Below, piece after piece: positions 53,079 through 61,495 of a stretch of DNA of 64,000 bases (its first letter is position 1; the number at the start of each line of letters is the position of its first letter). Source of the stretch: Chthonomonas calidirosea T49 (GTDB taxonomy: Bacteria; Armatimonadota; Chthonomonadetes; Chthonomonadales; Chthonomonadaceae); NCBI RefSeq assembly GCF_000427095.1, contig NC_021487.1, positions 3,271,241 through 3,335,240 on the forward strand, written 5' to 3'. The notes under the pieces were generated by a model. The model did no database searches. It was not told where the DNA came from and was given only the letters and a program-made list of their open reading frames with translations. A program made the translations under genes and the position numbers.

Positions 53079-53897
53079 ATGAACCTGTCTGTTTTGCGTT
53101 CCCATGTGGAACTAAGAATGTCTAAGTGCCTCGGTGTTGCCTGCGGCCTGGCCGGGATCGTTTTACCCATCGGCTGCTCGGCCGCACCGCCGAAACCAGC
53201 CGCCGTTTTGCAGAAGATGTTCGATCTCTACAAAAATGCGCATAGCCTTGCCATCACGGCGCGAACCTATCAAAAAAGCCTGTCGGCTCAGCAGAAAGTG
53301 GCTACTTTCACGGTGGTTCGAGAGATAAAAGCGACGCTACCCAATCGCTTCTATGAGCATTCCACCATTAGTGGCTCTCTGATGCCCCATAACACGAATG
53401 TGGTGCGCATTATCTGCTCTGATGGCAAGCTGACGACCCTTTACGATAGCGTACAGAACGTGTACATGCAACAGCCTGCAGGGCCTCAGGTGCCGCCGGC
53501 CTTTGTGTTTCTTCGTAGCATCGATCCGTTGTTGACGAGTGTTGACCTCAAAACCGCTCGAATAACGAAGACGCTACAGTATCATGGACAAAATGCCTAT
53601 GTGATACAGGTAAGTTTAGTACTGCCTCCAGGTGTAAGCGCGGCAGTGCGAGCGAAGGTGAAACCTTTAGAGCTTACTGTGTCTCAGGGCAGCTACCGCT
53701 TGATGCGTATTGTGGATGCTAACCAGCTAAATCCTACCATTCTCGGGCTGGATACGGAAATTTTGGATCAGCAGATAGGGGCGAATATCCCTGAGTCGGT
53801 ATTTCGATTTGTGCCCCCAAAGGGCGCGCGTCTGCTTAAGCCGCCCGCTCCTGCGGCCGGAGGTGTCCCTAGCAGCCCATCAAAACCCAATCCTTAA
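53079..53897 (+). CDS. LolA/DUF2092-like lipoprotein (copy 1)
   Basis: This 272-residue protein has a long signal region and a Cys in LPIGCSAAP near residue 33, a possible lipobox. The rest looks like LolA or DUF2092 beta-sheet proteins that bind lipid chains: QKMFDLYKNAHSLAITART, then FVFLRSIDPLL and FRFVPPKGARLL. A Pro/Ala-rich tail ends it. A similar protein lies at 59198-60028. ATG 53079 follows AGGAG but is 13 bases away; an in-frame ATG at 53118 is possible. Confidence 0.75.
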   Translation: MNLSVLRSHVELRMSKCLGVACGLAGIVLPIGCSAAPPKPAAVLQKMFDLYKNAHSLAITARTYQKSLSAQQKVATFTVVREIKATLPNRFYEHSTISGSLMPHNTNVVRIICSDGKLTTLYDSVQNVYMQQPAGPQVPPAFVFLRSIDPLLTSVDLKTARITKTLQYHGQNAYVIQVSLVLPPGVSAAVRAKVKPLELTVSQGSYRLMRIVDANQLNPTILGLDTEILDQQIGANIPESVFRFVPPKGARLLKPPAPAAGGVPSSPSKPNP

Positions 53898-53914
53898 CGA
53901 CGAGGGCATATAGA

Positions 53915-54556
53915 GTGTCAGAAGGACGCCTGCGCCTCTATATCGTACGGCACGGCCAGACTATCTGGAATGAGGAAGGGCGCATGCAAGGGCATACCGA
54001 TGTTCCGCTTGACGCAGAGGGGCATCGACAGGCGGAGCGTATAGCCGATCGTCTTTCGGCCCTTCCTCAACCTCTGCAAGCCGTTTGGTCTAGCGATCTG
54101 CAACGTGCTCGGGTGACGGCGGAGGTCATCGCACGCCGTTTCAGCTTACCCGTGCAGGCTACGCCGCTACTGAGAGAAACGATGTTGGGCGATTGGGAGG
54201 GGCTAACGCGTGCCGAGATTGTAGCCCGAGGGGATAAGGCCCTTCTTGAAGCCTACGACCGCGATTCCTTTCACAATCGCCCCCCCAACAGTGAACCACT
54301 TGCGCATGTTTGGCAGCGTATGCTACAGGTGCTACACACCATTCGCTCGGCTTTTCCTACCGGGCAGGTCGCCATCGTGGGGCATGGCAGTAGCCTGCGA
54401 GTTCTCTTTTGTAACGCATTACAAGCGCCTATGGAGTCTATGCCGCGGGTCTGGGTAGATAACGCCTCTCTGAGCCTGATAGAAGAGGAGCCGCGCGAAC
54501 CCGAGCCATTTGCTCGGCTGCTTTTGCTCAACGATACGTCCCATTTAGTAAAATGA
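53915..54556 (+). CDS. Histidine phosphatase-family protein (phosphoglycerate-mutase-like)
   Basis: This 213-residue protein has the catalytic R12-H13-G in VRHGQT, the second-shell RETMLGDWEG segment and the second His in VGHGSSLR. It belongs to the GpmB/CobC-like group, whose members are often general phosphatases rather than true mutases. The start is GTG at 53915 with GAGGG upstream. It overlaps the following permease gene by 4 bases. Confidence 0.88.
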   Translation: MSEGRLRLYIVRHGQTIWNEEGRMQGHTDVPLDAEGHRQAERIADRLSALPQPLQAVWSSDLQRARVTAEVIARRFSLPVQATPLLRETMLGDWEGLTRAEIVARGDKALLEAYDRDSFHNRPPNSEPLAHVWQRMLQVLHTIRSAFPTGQVAIVGHGSSLRVLFCNALQAPMESMPRVWVDNASLSLIEEEPREPEPFARLLLLNDTSHLVK

Positions 54557-55689
54557 TACGCCCACTGCACCCGCTGATCTACTTTCGGCGTAATCCGGCG
54601 AGGGTGGCGCCTTTGGTTTTTGTGATCATGCTTGCCGTGATGCTGGTGGCTTGTGTGGTCACCATTGTCGACTCGATCCGGTTGACCATCTATACGCTTT
54701 ATGGATATAATCGCTATTTAACGGGACTAACGCCTCGCAATGCCCTTGACATTCCTTCGGATCAAGTAGAGCGCATCCGCAAACTGCCCCAACTTGGGGC
54801 GCTTTATCCGGCTCACTCTTATCAGGTGCTCATTAAAACCATTTTCGGCAAAATGCCTTTTCCCATTTTTGGGCTCAGTCCAGAAGGACGCCAGATGCTT
54901 TTGGAGCGGAGCCATGTTCGGTTGATAGCAGGTCGAATGCCAAGAGAGGGGCAGCCTGAGGCGGCGATATCGGATGATGTTGCCCGTAACCTGAAAGTCC
55001 CTTTGGGCGGTGTGCTTGCCAACCCGAACTCTCTAGATGACTACACACCCGTTCCGATTCGCTTGGTAGGGCTGCTACACGGCCCGGTATGGCTTGGCAT
55101 CACTTCCAAATCCGAGGTAGATAAAACGTCTCCCTACAGTTTCATTGGGTATTTGGCCTTTGCCCCGAACGCCTCACCGAACGCTCAGAGAGCCTTAGAT
55201 AGGGCTATCGAGCGAGCGGTTGATCATACACAGGTGCGGGTTTGGCGCTTCGCCGATTTAGTTCATGAGACGGAGAGCGCGCTCTCTAATCTCTATCTTA
55301 TTCTCAATCTGGCCATTGGCATCATCGTATTTGCCATTGCTTTCGTTTGTGGGCTTTTAGCCAACATCTATTTTTCGCAGCGCTTGCCGGAGGTTGCCAT
55401 GTTGGCAGCGATAGGCTATCATCGTGGGTTCTTGCTAAGGCGGGCGCTTGGAGAGGTGTGTCTTTACTGTGCATGCGGCTGGATTTTGGGGGGCCTGCTG
55501 ACGATCGGCACACTCTGGGTGATTCGTGCGGTTTTCCTTGCTCCTAAAGGCCTTCTTCTGGATATCTTCGACCCCACAGCTTTTATGTTCACGTTGCCGT
55601 TGCCCCTTACCATTGCGCTCTTCGCTTTAGCCACAATCGCCTTCCGTTTGGCGTCGTTAGACCCCGTAAGCATCATCGAGCGTCGCTAG
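54553..55689 (+). CDS. FtsX/MacB-like ABC permease
   Basis: This 378-residue permease has one N-terminal helix, a large extracytoplasmic domain (about 40-235) and three C-terminal helices (235-370) of the FtsX kind, with YFSQRLPEVAMLAAIGYHRGFLLRRALGE as the coupling region. No ATPase gene adjoins it, so the partner must lie elsewhere. Its ATGA overlap links it to the phosphatase. Its stop shares CTAG with the convergent amidohydrolase gene. Confidence 0.85.
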   Translation: MIRPLHPLIYFRRNPARVAPLVFVIMLAVMLVACVVTIVDSIRLTIYTLYGYNRYLTGLTPRNALDIPSDQVERIRKLPQLGALYPAHSYQVLIKTIFGKMPFPIFGLSPEGRQMLLERSHVRLIAGRMPREGQPEAAISDDVARNLKVPLGGVLANPNSLDDYTPVPIRLVGLLHGPVWLGITSKSEVDKTSPYSFIGYLAFAPNASPNAQRALDRAIERAVDHTQVRVWRFADLVHETESALSNLYLILNLAIGIIVFAIAFVCGLLANIYFSQRLPEVAMLAAIGYHRGFLLRRALGEVCLYCACGWILGGLLTIGTLWVIRAVFLAPKGLLLDIFDPTAFMFTLPLPLTIALFALATIAFRLASLDPVSIIERR

Positions 55690-57305
55690 CGGGATTCGCG
55701 GTTGTTGGCACGAAGCACCTTGCCGGCTAGGGCGTTAGTAAGCCTGCCGTTTTCTAGAGCGACAGTGCCGTTAACCAGAACCCATTCGATGCCGATGGGG
55801 TAGGCATGGGGATGTTCAAAGGTAGCAGTATCTATCACCGTTTGCGGATTGTAGATGGTGATATCTGCATAGCAACCTGCTCGCAGAAATCCCCGATCGG
55901 TAAGACCCATTCGCTGTGCCGGAAGACCTGTCATTTTGTAGATAGCTTCCGCTTCAGAGAGCACCTGTTGTTGGCGCACGTAGCGCCCCAGTACCCGTGG
56001 AAACGTGCCGTAGACACGAGGATGAATCTGATCTTGTAAAGAACGCTCGTTTACTTGGGAGGCGACGGCATCGGAGCCGATGGCTGTGTAGGGATGTTGC
56101 ATAACGCGCACGATATCTTCTTCACCGATCGAAAAATTGATAGCGCTTACAAAGCCCTCGGTCTCAATGATCAGATCGAGTACATACTCGACAGGATGTT
56201 TTTGGGCTTCCTGGGCGAGCTCCGCCACAGAGCGCCCCTGAAGTTCCGGTTTGCCGCGGCAGACGCCGATAAGGATATTTTGCCAAGGCTCTAAGTCGTT
56301 CCATTCCGGATGGGCCGCAAGAATTTCGTGAACGATTTGACAGCGAAATTGCGCGTTTTTGAGACGGTCGGCCATCTCTTCGTTGGTGCCCTGTTGAGCG
56401 GAACGTGGTAACGTTTGCACCACCAAAGAGGTCATGAAGGCGGGGTAGGGATACTGATCGAGTTGAACATCTAGTCCTTCCGCGCGCGCTCTATCCACCA
56501 TTGCCAAGGTGATCTTGGTTTTGCCCCAGTTTTTCGTTCCCTCTGCCTTATGGTGAGATAGCTGGAGTGGAACCTGTGCTTTAGATGCAACTTCCAGGGC
56601 CTCCTGTACCGATTCGACAAGGGTATCGCCTTCATTGCGGAGGTGAGTGGCATAGATGCCATTGTATCTGCGTACAAGGCTACAAAGAGTGGCGAGTTCG
56701 TTCACATCGGCGTAACCGGAGGGAAGGTACTCCAGGCCGGAGGAGAGCCCCCAAGCGCCGGCCTCCAACGCTTCTTCAAGGAGGCGACTCATGGCATGCA
56801 GCTCCTCCTCCGTAGGAAGTCTATCGGCCATACCCATCACACGTTTGCGAAGGGTACCATGTCCGACTAAAGGAAGAAAGTTTGTGCCGATGCCCTGCTC
56901 TTCCAGGTAGAGGAGAAATTCGTTAAAGTTGCTCCATTCAATAGACTTGCCGTAGGCGGCAAGCCAGCGCTGTTCAAAGGCAAAGAGAGGATCATGAAGC
57001 GCTAGGCCGAGAGAGATGCCGCAGTTACCAACGACTTGGGAGGTGACCCCCATGGCGATAGCGCTGGACTGCCACGGATTGAAAGGAGCTGAGATATCGG
57101 AATGGGTGTGGATATCTATAAAGCCAGGCGCCACATGCAGATCTTTTGCGACGATAATACGCCGTGCTTTCGCTTGCGAGAGGTCGCCAATAGCTACAAT
57201 ACGCTCACCTAGAATACCGACATCTGCTTGAAAAGGCGGGGCGCCGGTTCCGTCAAAAAGCGTACCACGGGTGATAACGATGTCGAATTGCGGCTCTGTT
57301 GGCAT
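55686..57305 (-). CDS. N-acyl-D-amino-acid deacylase-like amidohydrolase
   Basis: This 539-residue amidohydrolase removes acyl groups from N-acyl-D-amino acids. It has the metal motif D64-I-H66-T-H68-S-D70, C95 in GNCGISLG (the D-aminoacylase metal ligand), the LSHHKAEG segment and the C-terminal ITIYNPQTVID. It is a cytosolic enzyme with no signal peptide. It lies 21 bp downstream of rpiA and ends head-on with the FtsX gene. Confidence 0.9.
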   Translation of the reverse strand: MPTEPQFDIVITRGTLFDGTGAPPFQADVGILGERIVAIGDLSQAKARRIIVAKDLHVAPGFIDIHTHSDISAPFNPWQSSAIAMGVTSQVVGNCGISLGLALHDPLFAFEQRWLAAYGKSIEWSNFNEFLLYLEEQGIGTNFLPLVGHGTLRKRVMGMADRLPTEEELHAMSRLLEEALEAGAWGLSSGLEYLPSGYADVNELATLCSLVRRYNGIYATHLRNEGDTLVESVQEALEVASKAQVPLQLSHHKAEGTKNWGKTKITLAMVDRARAEGLDVQLDQYPYPAFMTSLVVQTLPRSAQQGTNEEMADRLKNAQFRCQIVHEILAAHPEWNDLEPWQNILIGVCRGKPELQGRSVAELAQEAQKHPVEYVLDLIIETEGFVSAINFSIGEEDIVRVMQHPYTAIGSDAVASQVNERSLQDQIHPRVYGTFPRVLGRYVRQQQVLSEAEAIYKMTGLPAQRMGLTDRGFLRAGCYADITIYNPQTVIDTATFEHPHAYPIGIEWVLVNGTVALENGRLTNALAGKVLRANNRESR

Positions 57306-57326
57306 GCGGCTACCTCAAAAAGCAGA

Positions 57327-58028
57327 TTAGAGACGGGCGGAATGCTCGGGAAGGAGCTCTTCGACGTGCCCATCATGGAAGCCGAAGAGCACGCGAGAGG
57401 CCAGCCCATTGAACAAACCGACCTCTACTACTCCTACGATCTGCTTAAGCCTTTGTTCCAATTGAGGCGGGTCGGCGATCGTCTCCATGTGCATGTCATA
57501 GATGTAGAGACCATCGTCGGTAAGGTAGGGTTCAGGGCTGTCAGGCGCTTTGGGGCGTAGCAACACCTTCTGGCAGAATCGTTCGAGGCGACGGCGTGTA
57601 AGAGTATGCCCAAAAGGAACAACGGCCACAGGAAGGGGATGCTGACCAAAAGGCATCTGGCGTTTCGTCTCGTCACAAATGATGATGAGTTCACGGCTTG
57701 CTTGCGCCACGATCTTCTCTCGAAGGAGCGCGCCTCCGCCTCCTTTAATCAGAGAGAGATTCGGTCCCACCTGATCGGCACCGTCTATGGTGAGATCTAG
57801 AGCCTCCACCTCGCAGAGATCTATCAGAGGAATGCCCCATTCAGCGGCCATTTCCCTGGAACGGGAGGAGGTGGCGACGGCTCGCACATGGAGACCCTCC
57901 AATTTAACGCGCTCTCCGATCGCCCGAATAGCGAAAGCCGCGGTTGAGCCGGTTCCAATTCCAATAGTCATCCCATCTTTCACGGCTTTCACCGCCTCGC
58001 GGGCTGCCACCTCTTTGGGGTCTAACAA
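57327..58028 (-). CDS. rpiA: Ribose-5-phosphate isomerase A
   Basis: This 233-residue enzyme interconverts ribose 5-phosphate and ribulose 5-phosphate. It has GIGTGSTAAF near residue 23-32, DGADQVGPNLSLIKGGGGALLREKI, and the catalytic acid within it. The start is TTG at 58028, with AAAAGGAG nine bases upstream. A TATAAT lies 38 bp upstream (58071-58066). Confidence 0.95.
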   Translation of the reverse strand: MLDPKEVAAREAVKAVKDGMTIGIGTGSTAAFAIRAIGERVKLEGLHVRAVATSSRSREMAAEWGIPLIDLCEVEALDLTIDGADQVGPNLSLIKGGGGALLREKIVAQASRELIIICDETKRQMPFGQHPLPVAVVPFGHTLTRRRLERFCQKVLLRPKAPDSPEPYLTDDGLYIYDMHMETIADPPQLEQRLKQIVGVVEVGLFNGLASRVLFGFHDGHVEELLPEHSARL

Positions 58029-58065
58029 AACTCGTGACTCCTTTTTATTTTATCCGTCCTATGAG

Positions 58066-58071
58066 ATTATA
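58066..58071 (-). promoter_or_regulatory. Probable -10 box of rpiA
   Basis: TATAAT on the minus strand, preceded by AGG, lies 38 bp upstream of the TTG start. Confidence 0.4.
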
Positions 58072-58147
58072 CCTGCACCTTTCACTCTAGCGAGAGATCC
58101 CTTGCAGATGGTGCGTACGTAACTGTTTCTCTACTGCTAGCTCGAAA

Positions 58148-59179
58148 TTAGTGGGCACGCATGATCTGAAAGAGGGCATAAGCCGAGAGGCAGAGCAATA
58201 AGGTGAGACCATAAAGGAAGTAGGTGACTTGAGTTTGCGACCAACCGCGAGCCAGCAGAAGATGGTGAAGATGGCGTTTATCGGCTCGGGTAAGAGGAGC
58301 ACGGGCAAGCACCCTTCGGGTAACTACATGCACATAGTCGAAAATAGGCACGCCAAGCACCAGAATAGGCACGATGACGGAAACGGCCGTCGCCACTTTG
58401 AAGGCGCCCAGAATCGAGATGGCAGCCAGCGCTGTGCCGAGCACCCAAGCCCCTACCGTTCCCATAATGATACGAGCAGGGTGATGATTGTGGCGCAGAA
58501 AACCGATGCAGGCCCCAACGATGGCTGAGGCCAAAAGGGCTAACGTGGGGCCGTCGTACTTTTGAAGAGTGGGGCCATCGGAGGGATGAAGCTGTGCCGA
58601 CATAAGGGCTAACGTCGCCGCGGAAATAGCGCATACGCCGGCGGCAAGACCGTCTACGCCGTCAATAGCATCTACCGTTTTCACTACGGTGAACACCCAA
58701 ACAATGGTGAGGAAAATGGAGGTCGCCAAGCCGATAGGGTGCCAATTGACGGTGGGGTTGTAAGAGCCGTTGATGGGAGTAAAAGGATTGGATACCCCTT
58801 CAATGCGCACGCCCATAAGAAACAAGAGCAGCCCAAGGCCGATCAGTGCGAGGGCTTGCCACTTTGCTGGCAGATCGTAGAGGTCGTCAATAAGGCCGAG
58901 GAGGGCTGCTGCGGTGACGGCAACAAGAACGCCGAAGATGGAGAATGTCCAGTCGTGTTTGCCACTAGAAAGCTGGCGGGCGGTAATGGCAAGCACGGCC
59001 GCTATAAGAAACCCAATAAAGATAGCAATACCACCTGCTCGCGGCAGAGGCGTTTTGTTAATGCGCCGCGCTTCGGGATGATCTACCACACCACGGTGAA
59101 CAGCCCACTCTTTCACTTTCGGTGTTAACCAAGTGGTGATAAGGAGGGCGATTAGCGCGGCGGCGGTCATTGCCAACAT
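58148..59179 (-). CDS. WecA/MraY-family phosphoglycosyltransferase
   Basis: This 343-residue, ten-helix protein transfers an amino-sugar phosphate from a UDP-sugar to undecaprenyl phosphate. It has the Mg2+ motif GLIDDLYD (D98, D99), the D173-G-V-D176-G segment and the C-terminal HLHHLLL. The Asn that normally opens the second motif is Asp170 here. ATG 59179 follows AAGGAAGG. The group includes WecA and TagO, so it would start synthesis of a surface polymer. Confidence 0.88.
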   Translation of the reverse strand: MLAMTAAALIALLITTWLTPKVKEWAVHRGVVDHPEARRINKTPLPRAGGIAIFIGFLIAAVLAITARQLSSGKHDWTFSIFGVLVAVTAAALLGLIDDLYDLPAKWQALALIGLGLLLFLMGVRIEGVSNPFTPINGSYNPTVNWHPIGLATSIFLTIVWVFTVVKTVDAIDGVDGLAAGVCAISAATLALMSAQLHPSDGPTLQKYDGPTLALLASAIVGACIGFLRHNHHPARIIMGTVGAWVLGTALAAISILGAFKVATAVSVIVPILVLGVPIFDYVHVVTRRVLARAPLTRADKRHLHHLLLARGWSQTQVTYFLYGLTLLLCLSAYALFQIMRAH

Positions 59180-59197
59180 AGCATTACATTTCCTTCC

Positions 59198-60028
59198 TTA
59201 TTTTGACAAGCGTTGCGGCGCTTGGGGAACGGTTGATCCCTTTTTCGGGGTCGCCCCACGCGGCGGATGAAAACGGAAGTCTCTTTCTGCTATCTCCGGG
59301 TCTATCTGCTCCTGCAATATCCGATATTCGATACGTAAAATCACCTTTGTTGGTTCAGGCTGTGGATGCCCCGGCAGACGAACCCTCAGCAGGGCCGGCT
59401 CAGATACCCCTTCAAGCCGCCATATCCAGCCGGTTCGTTTATCAATATACCACTTCCAGCGAACGGATACTGTTTGGCGTCCTAAAGGAGAGGGCGTAGA
59501 TGGAGCGAGAGCGGAAATGACCCGACAGGCATGGCCATCTACTGCCTGATCCTCCTCTTGGCGGAAGTTCTGAAAAGAGGAGAGCAGGCTTGGATCGGCG
59601 AACAGATAGAGAGGACTTGGCACAAAGTTAATCTGGGCTCTCTTATGGAGAAGGGGCAGCAGTTGCGCGAAGGTTGGAGCTGTTGGGATAGAAAAGTACT
59701 GATTGGTGCCGGAGCTGTAGACGGTTAGCGTGTTGCCATCGCTGTAGACGGCCTGATAGGCAGACCGGTTTGACATGTTGATCACCATGCTCAGAAGGTT
59801 AGGGCGCTTGGCAGAGAGGACGATCCCCTCCACAAAGCGTTCTAGCGTGGTGCTACCGCTCTGTAATGAGGCTTCAACCGTCGCCCGCTCCGTGTAGCTA
59901 TGAAGGTTCGAGTAGAGATTGACGGTATAACGTAAAGCGTCCGGTAGATCGACGGCGTTTGCCGAAGTGGGCAGCGCAAGCAAAAACAGTAGCGTGCAGC
60001 CGGATAGTAGAGAAAGTCGCTTCACCAT
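59198..60028 (-). CDS. LolA/DUF2092-like secreted protein (copy 2)
   Basis: This 276-residue protein has a signal peptide (1-25, ending ANA) and a LolA/DUF2092-like beta body (YTVNLYSNLHSYTERATV, YSDGNTLTVYSS). It ends with FRFHPPRGATPKKG, which parallels FRFVPPKGARLL of the protein at 53079. It has no lipobox Cys. The gene lies just upstream of the WecA-like gene on the same strand, 18 bp apart. Confidence 0.78.
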   Translation of the reverse strand: MVKRLSLLSGCTLLFLLALPTSANAVDLPDALRYTVNLYSNLHSYTERATVEASLQSGSTTLERFVEGIVLSAKRPNLLSMVINMSNRSAYQAVYSDGNTLTVYSSGTNQYFSIPTAPTFAQLLPLLHKRAQINFVPSPLYLFADPSLLSSFQNFRQEEDQAVDGHACRVISALAPSTPSPLGRQTVSVRWKWYIDKRTGWIWRLEGVSEPALLRVRLPGHPQPEPTKVILRIEYRILQEQIDPEIAERDFRFHPPRGATPKKGSTVPQAPQRLSK

Positions 60029-60061
60029 AAAAAGGGCACCAATGCAAACATAGGCTACTGT

Positions 60062-60067
60062 AGTATA
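60062..60067 (-). promoter_or_regulatory. Probable -10 box of the LolA-like gene
   Basis: TATACT on the minus strand, about 34 bp upstream of the ATG at 60028. Confidence 0.35.
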
Positions 60068-60164
60068 CCTCTCGCTTGCTTTCTACGACTTGTTAGATCG
60101 TCGCATTGGCCTAAGAGCATGTCAAGAGGTGGCTTTCCGCCAAGAGGAATGTTGTGGGCAGTGT

Positions 60165-60170
60165 TATAAT
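60165..60170 (+). promoter_or_regulatory. Extended -10 box of sbcD
   Basis: TATAAT is preceded by TGT, an extended -10, 41 bp before the sbcD ATG. No -35 is apparent. Confidence 0.45.
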
Positions 60171-60211
60171 GTTAGAAGATACCATAGCGGACGCCAGGGG
60201 GACATAAAAAC

Positions 60212-61480
60212 ATGGGCGACACCATTCGAGTTATGCATTTTGCGGATACCCATTTTGGCGTCGAGCAGTATGGCAAGCTCGACGCTGCAACCGGCCTAAA
60301 CTCACGTCTGTTGGATTTTAAAACGTCGCTTCTGCGCGCCATAGACCGCGCGATCGAAGAGGATGTAGACATCGCAATTTTTACCGGCGATGCCTACAAG
60401 GCGCGCGACCCTCGTCAGACGGAGCAGCGTGAGTTTGCCGAATGTATTCGCCGCCTTTCCGAGAAGAATATTCCTGTGGTGCTGCTAACCGGCAATCACG
60501 ACCTACCCGTAATGAAGGGACGTGCCAACGCTATTGAAATTTATAAAACTCTTGGCGTTGAAAAGGTCTATGTGTTTAGCCGCCCTGATGTTGAGTGCAT
60601 CCCCACAAAGCGCGGTACGCTGCTGCGTGTTGCCGCCATGCCCTATCTAGCGAAAGGGGTGCTCATTGGGCGTGAGGAGTTGAAACACTTCAGCTTAGAT
60701 GAAACACGCCGCTATGTGGAGGAACGTTACTGTTTCTACATCGAGGGGTTGGCAAAGCAGGTAGAGGAGGCAAAGGACGATATTCCCACGGTGCTTATGG
60801 GGCATTTCTGGGTAAGCGGTGCCAAACTTTCGAGTTGGCAGCAGGGCTATCTAGGAAACTCCAACGAGCCACAGGTACCCCTCTCCGTGCTGACGAACCC
60901 CGCCTTCGATTACGTGGCGCTAGGGCACATACACCGTTTTCAAGATCTTCATCCGCAAGGGCAGCCCCATGTGGTCTACTGTGGGAGCCCCGACCGCATA
61001 GACTTCGGGGAGCGCGAGGAGGAGAAGGGGTTTGTGATCGCCGACGTGTACAAGGGAGGGGCCGATTATCGGTTTATTCCTGTGCAAGTGGCCCGTGAGA
61101 TGGTGGAGATCGAGGTGGATGCCGATTGTGATGACCCTACTGCGGCCATCCTCGCTGCGATCAGGCTTCACCCGATTCGAGATAACATCGTACGACTAAT
61201 CTATCACATTGAGGCCGATCGCGACCCTTTGGTGGATCAACGCCTTATCGAGGAGGCCTTATCTCCGGCGCTTGTGCGCATCGTGCGCCGCGCTATCCGT
61301 CGCAACATCCATACGCGCAACAGCGCATTAACCGAAAATCGTCAGCCACGTGAGGCATTAGCCCTCTACATCGAAACACAGGACAAACTCAAACCACTAA
61401 AAGACCGTCTACTTGAGGCTGCTGAACCGCTCTTTCAGATCTTAGAACAGGAAGAGAAGGAGCTTACTACTTCTCTCTAA
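60212..61480 (+). CDS. sbcD: DNA double-strand-break nuclease subunit SbcD
   Basis: This 422-residue Mre11-type nuclease works with SbcC to process DNA ends. It has the phosphoesterase motifs D12-x-H14 in FADTHFG, FTGDAYK, TGNHDLP, MGHFWVSG and LGHIHR, in order. ATG 60212 follows AGGGGGAC. sbcC starts 15 bp downstream, so they form an operon. Confidence 0.95.
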   Translation: MGDTIRVMHFADTHFGVEQYGKLDAATGLNSRLLDFKTSLLRAIDRAIEEDVDIAIFTGDAYKARDPRQTEQREFAECIRRLSEKNIPVVLLTGNHDLPVMKGRANAIEIYKTLGVEKVYVFSRPDVECIPTKRGTLLRVAAMPYLAKGVLIGREELKHFSLDETRRYVEERYCFYIEGLAKQVEEAKDDIPTVLMGHFWVSGAKLSSWQQGYLGNSNEPQVPLSVLTNPAFDYVALGHIHRFQDLHPQGQPHVVYCGSPDRIDFGEREEEKGFVIADVYKGGADYRFIPVQVAREMVEIEVDADCDDPTAAILAAIRLHPIRDNIVRLIYHIEADRDPLVDQRLIEEALSPALVRIVRRAIRRNIHTRNSALTENRQPREALALYIETQDKLKPLKDRLLEAAEPLFQILEQEEKELTTSL

Positions 61481-61495
61481 GAATGAGGTGACAGG

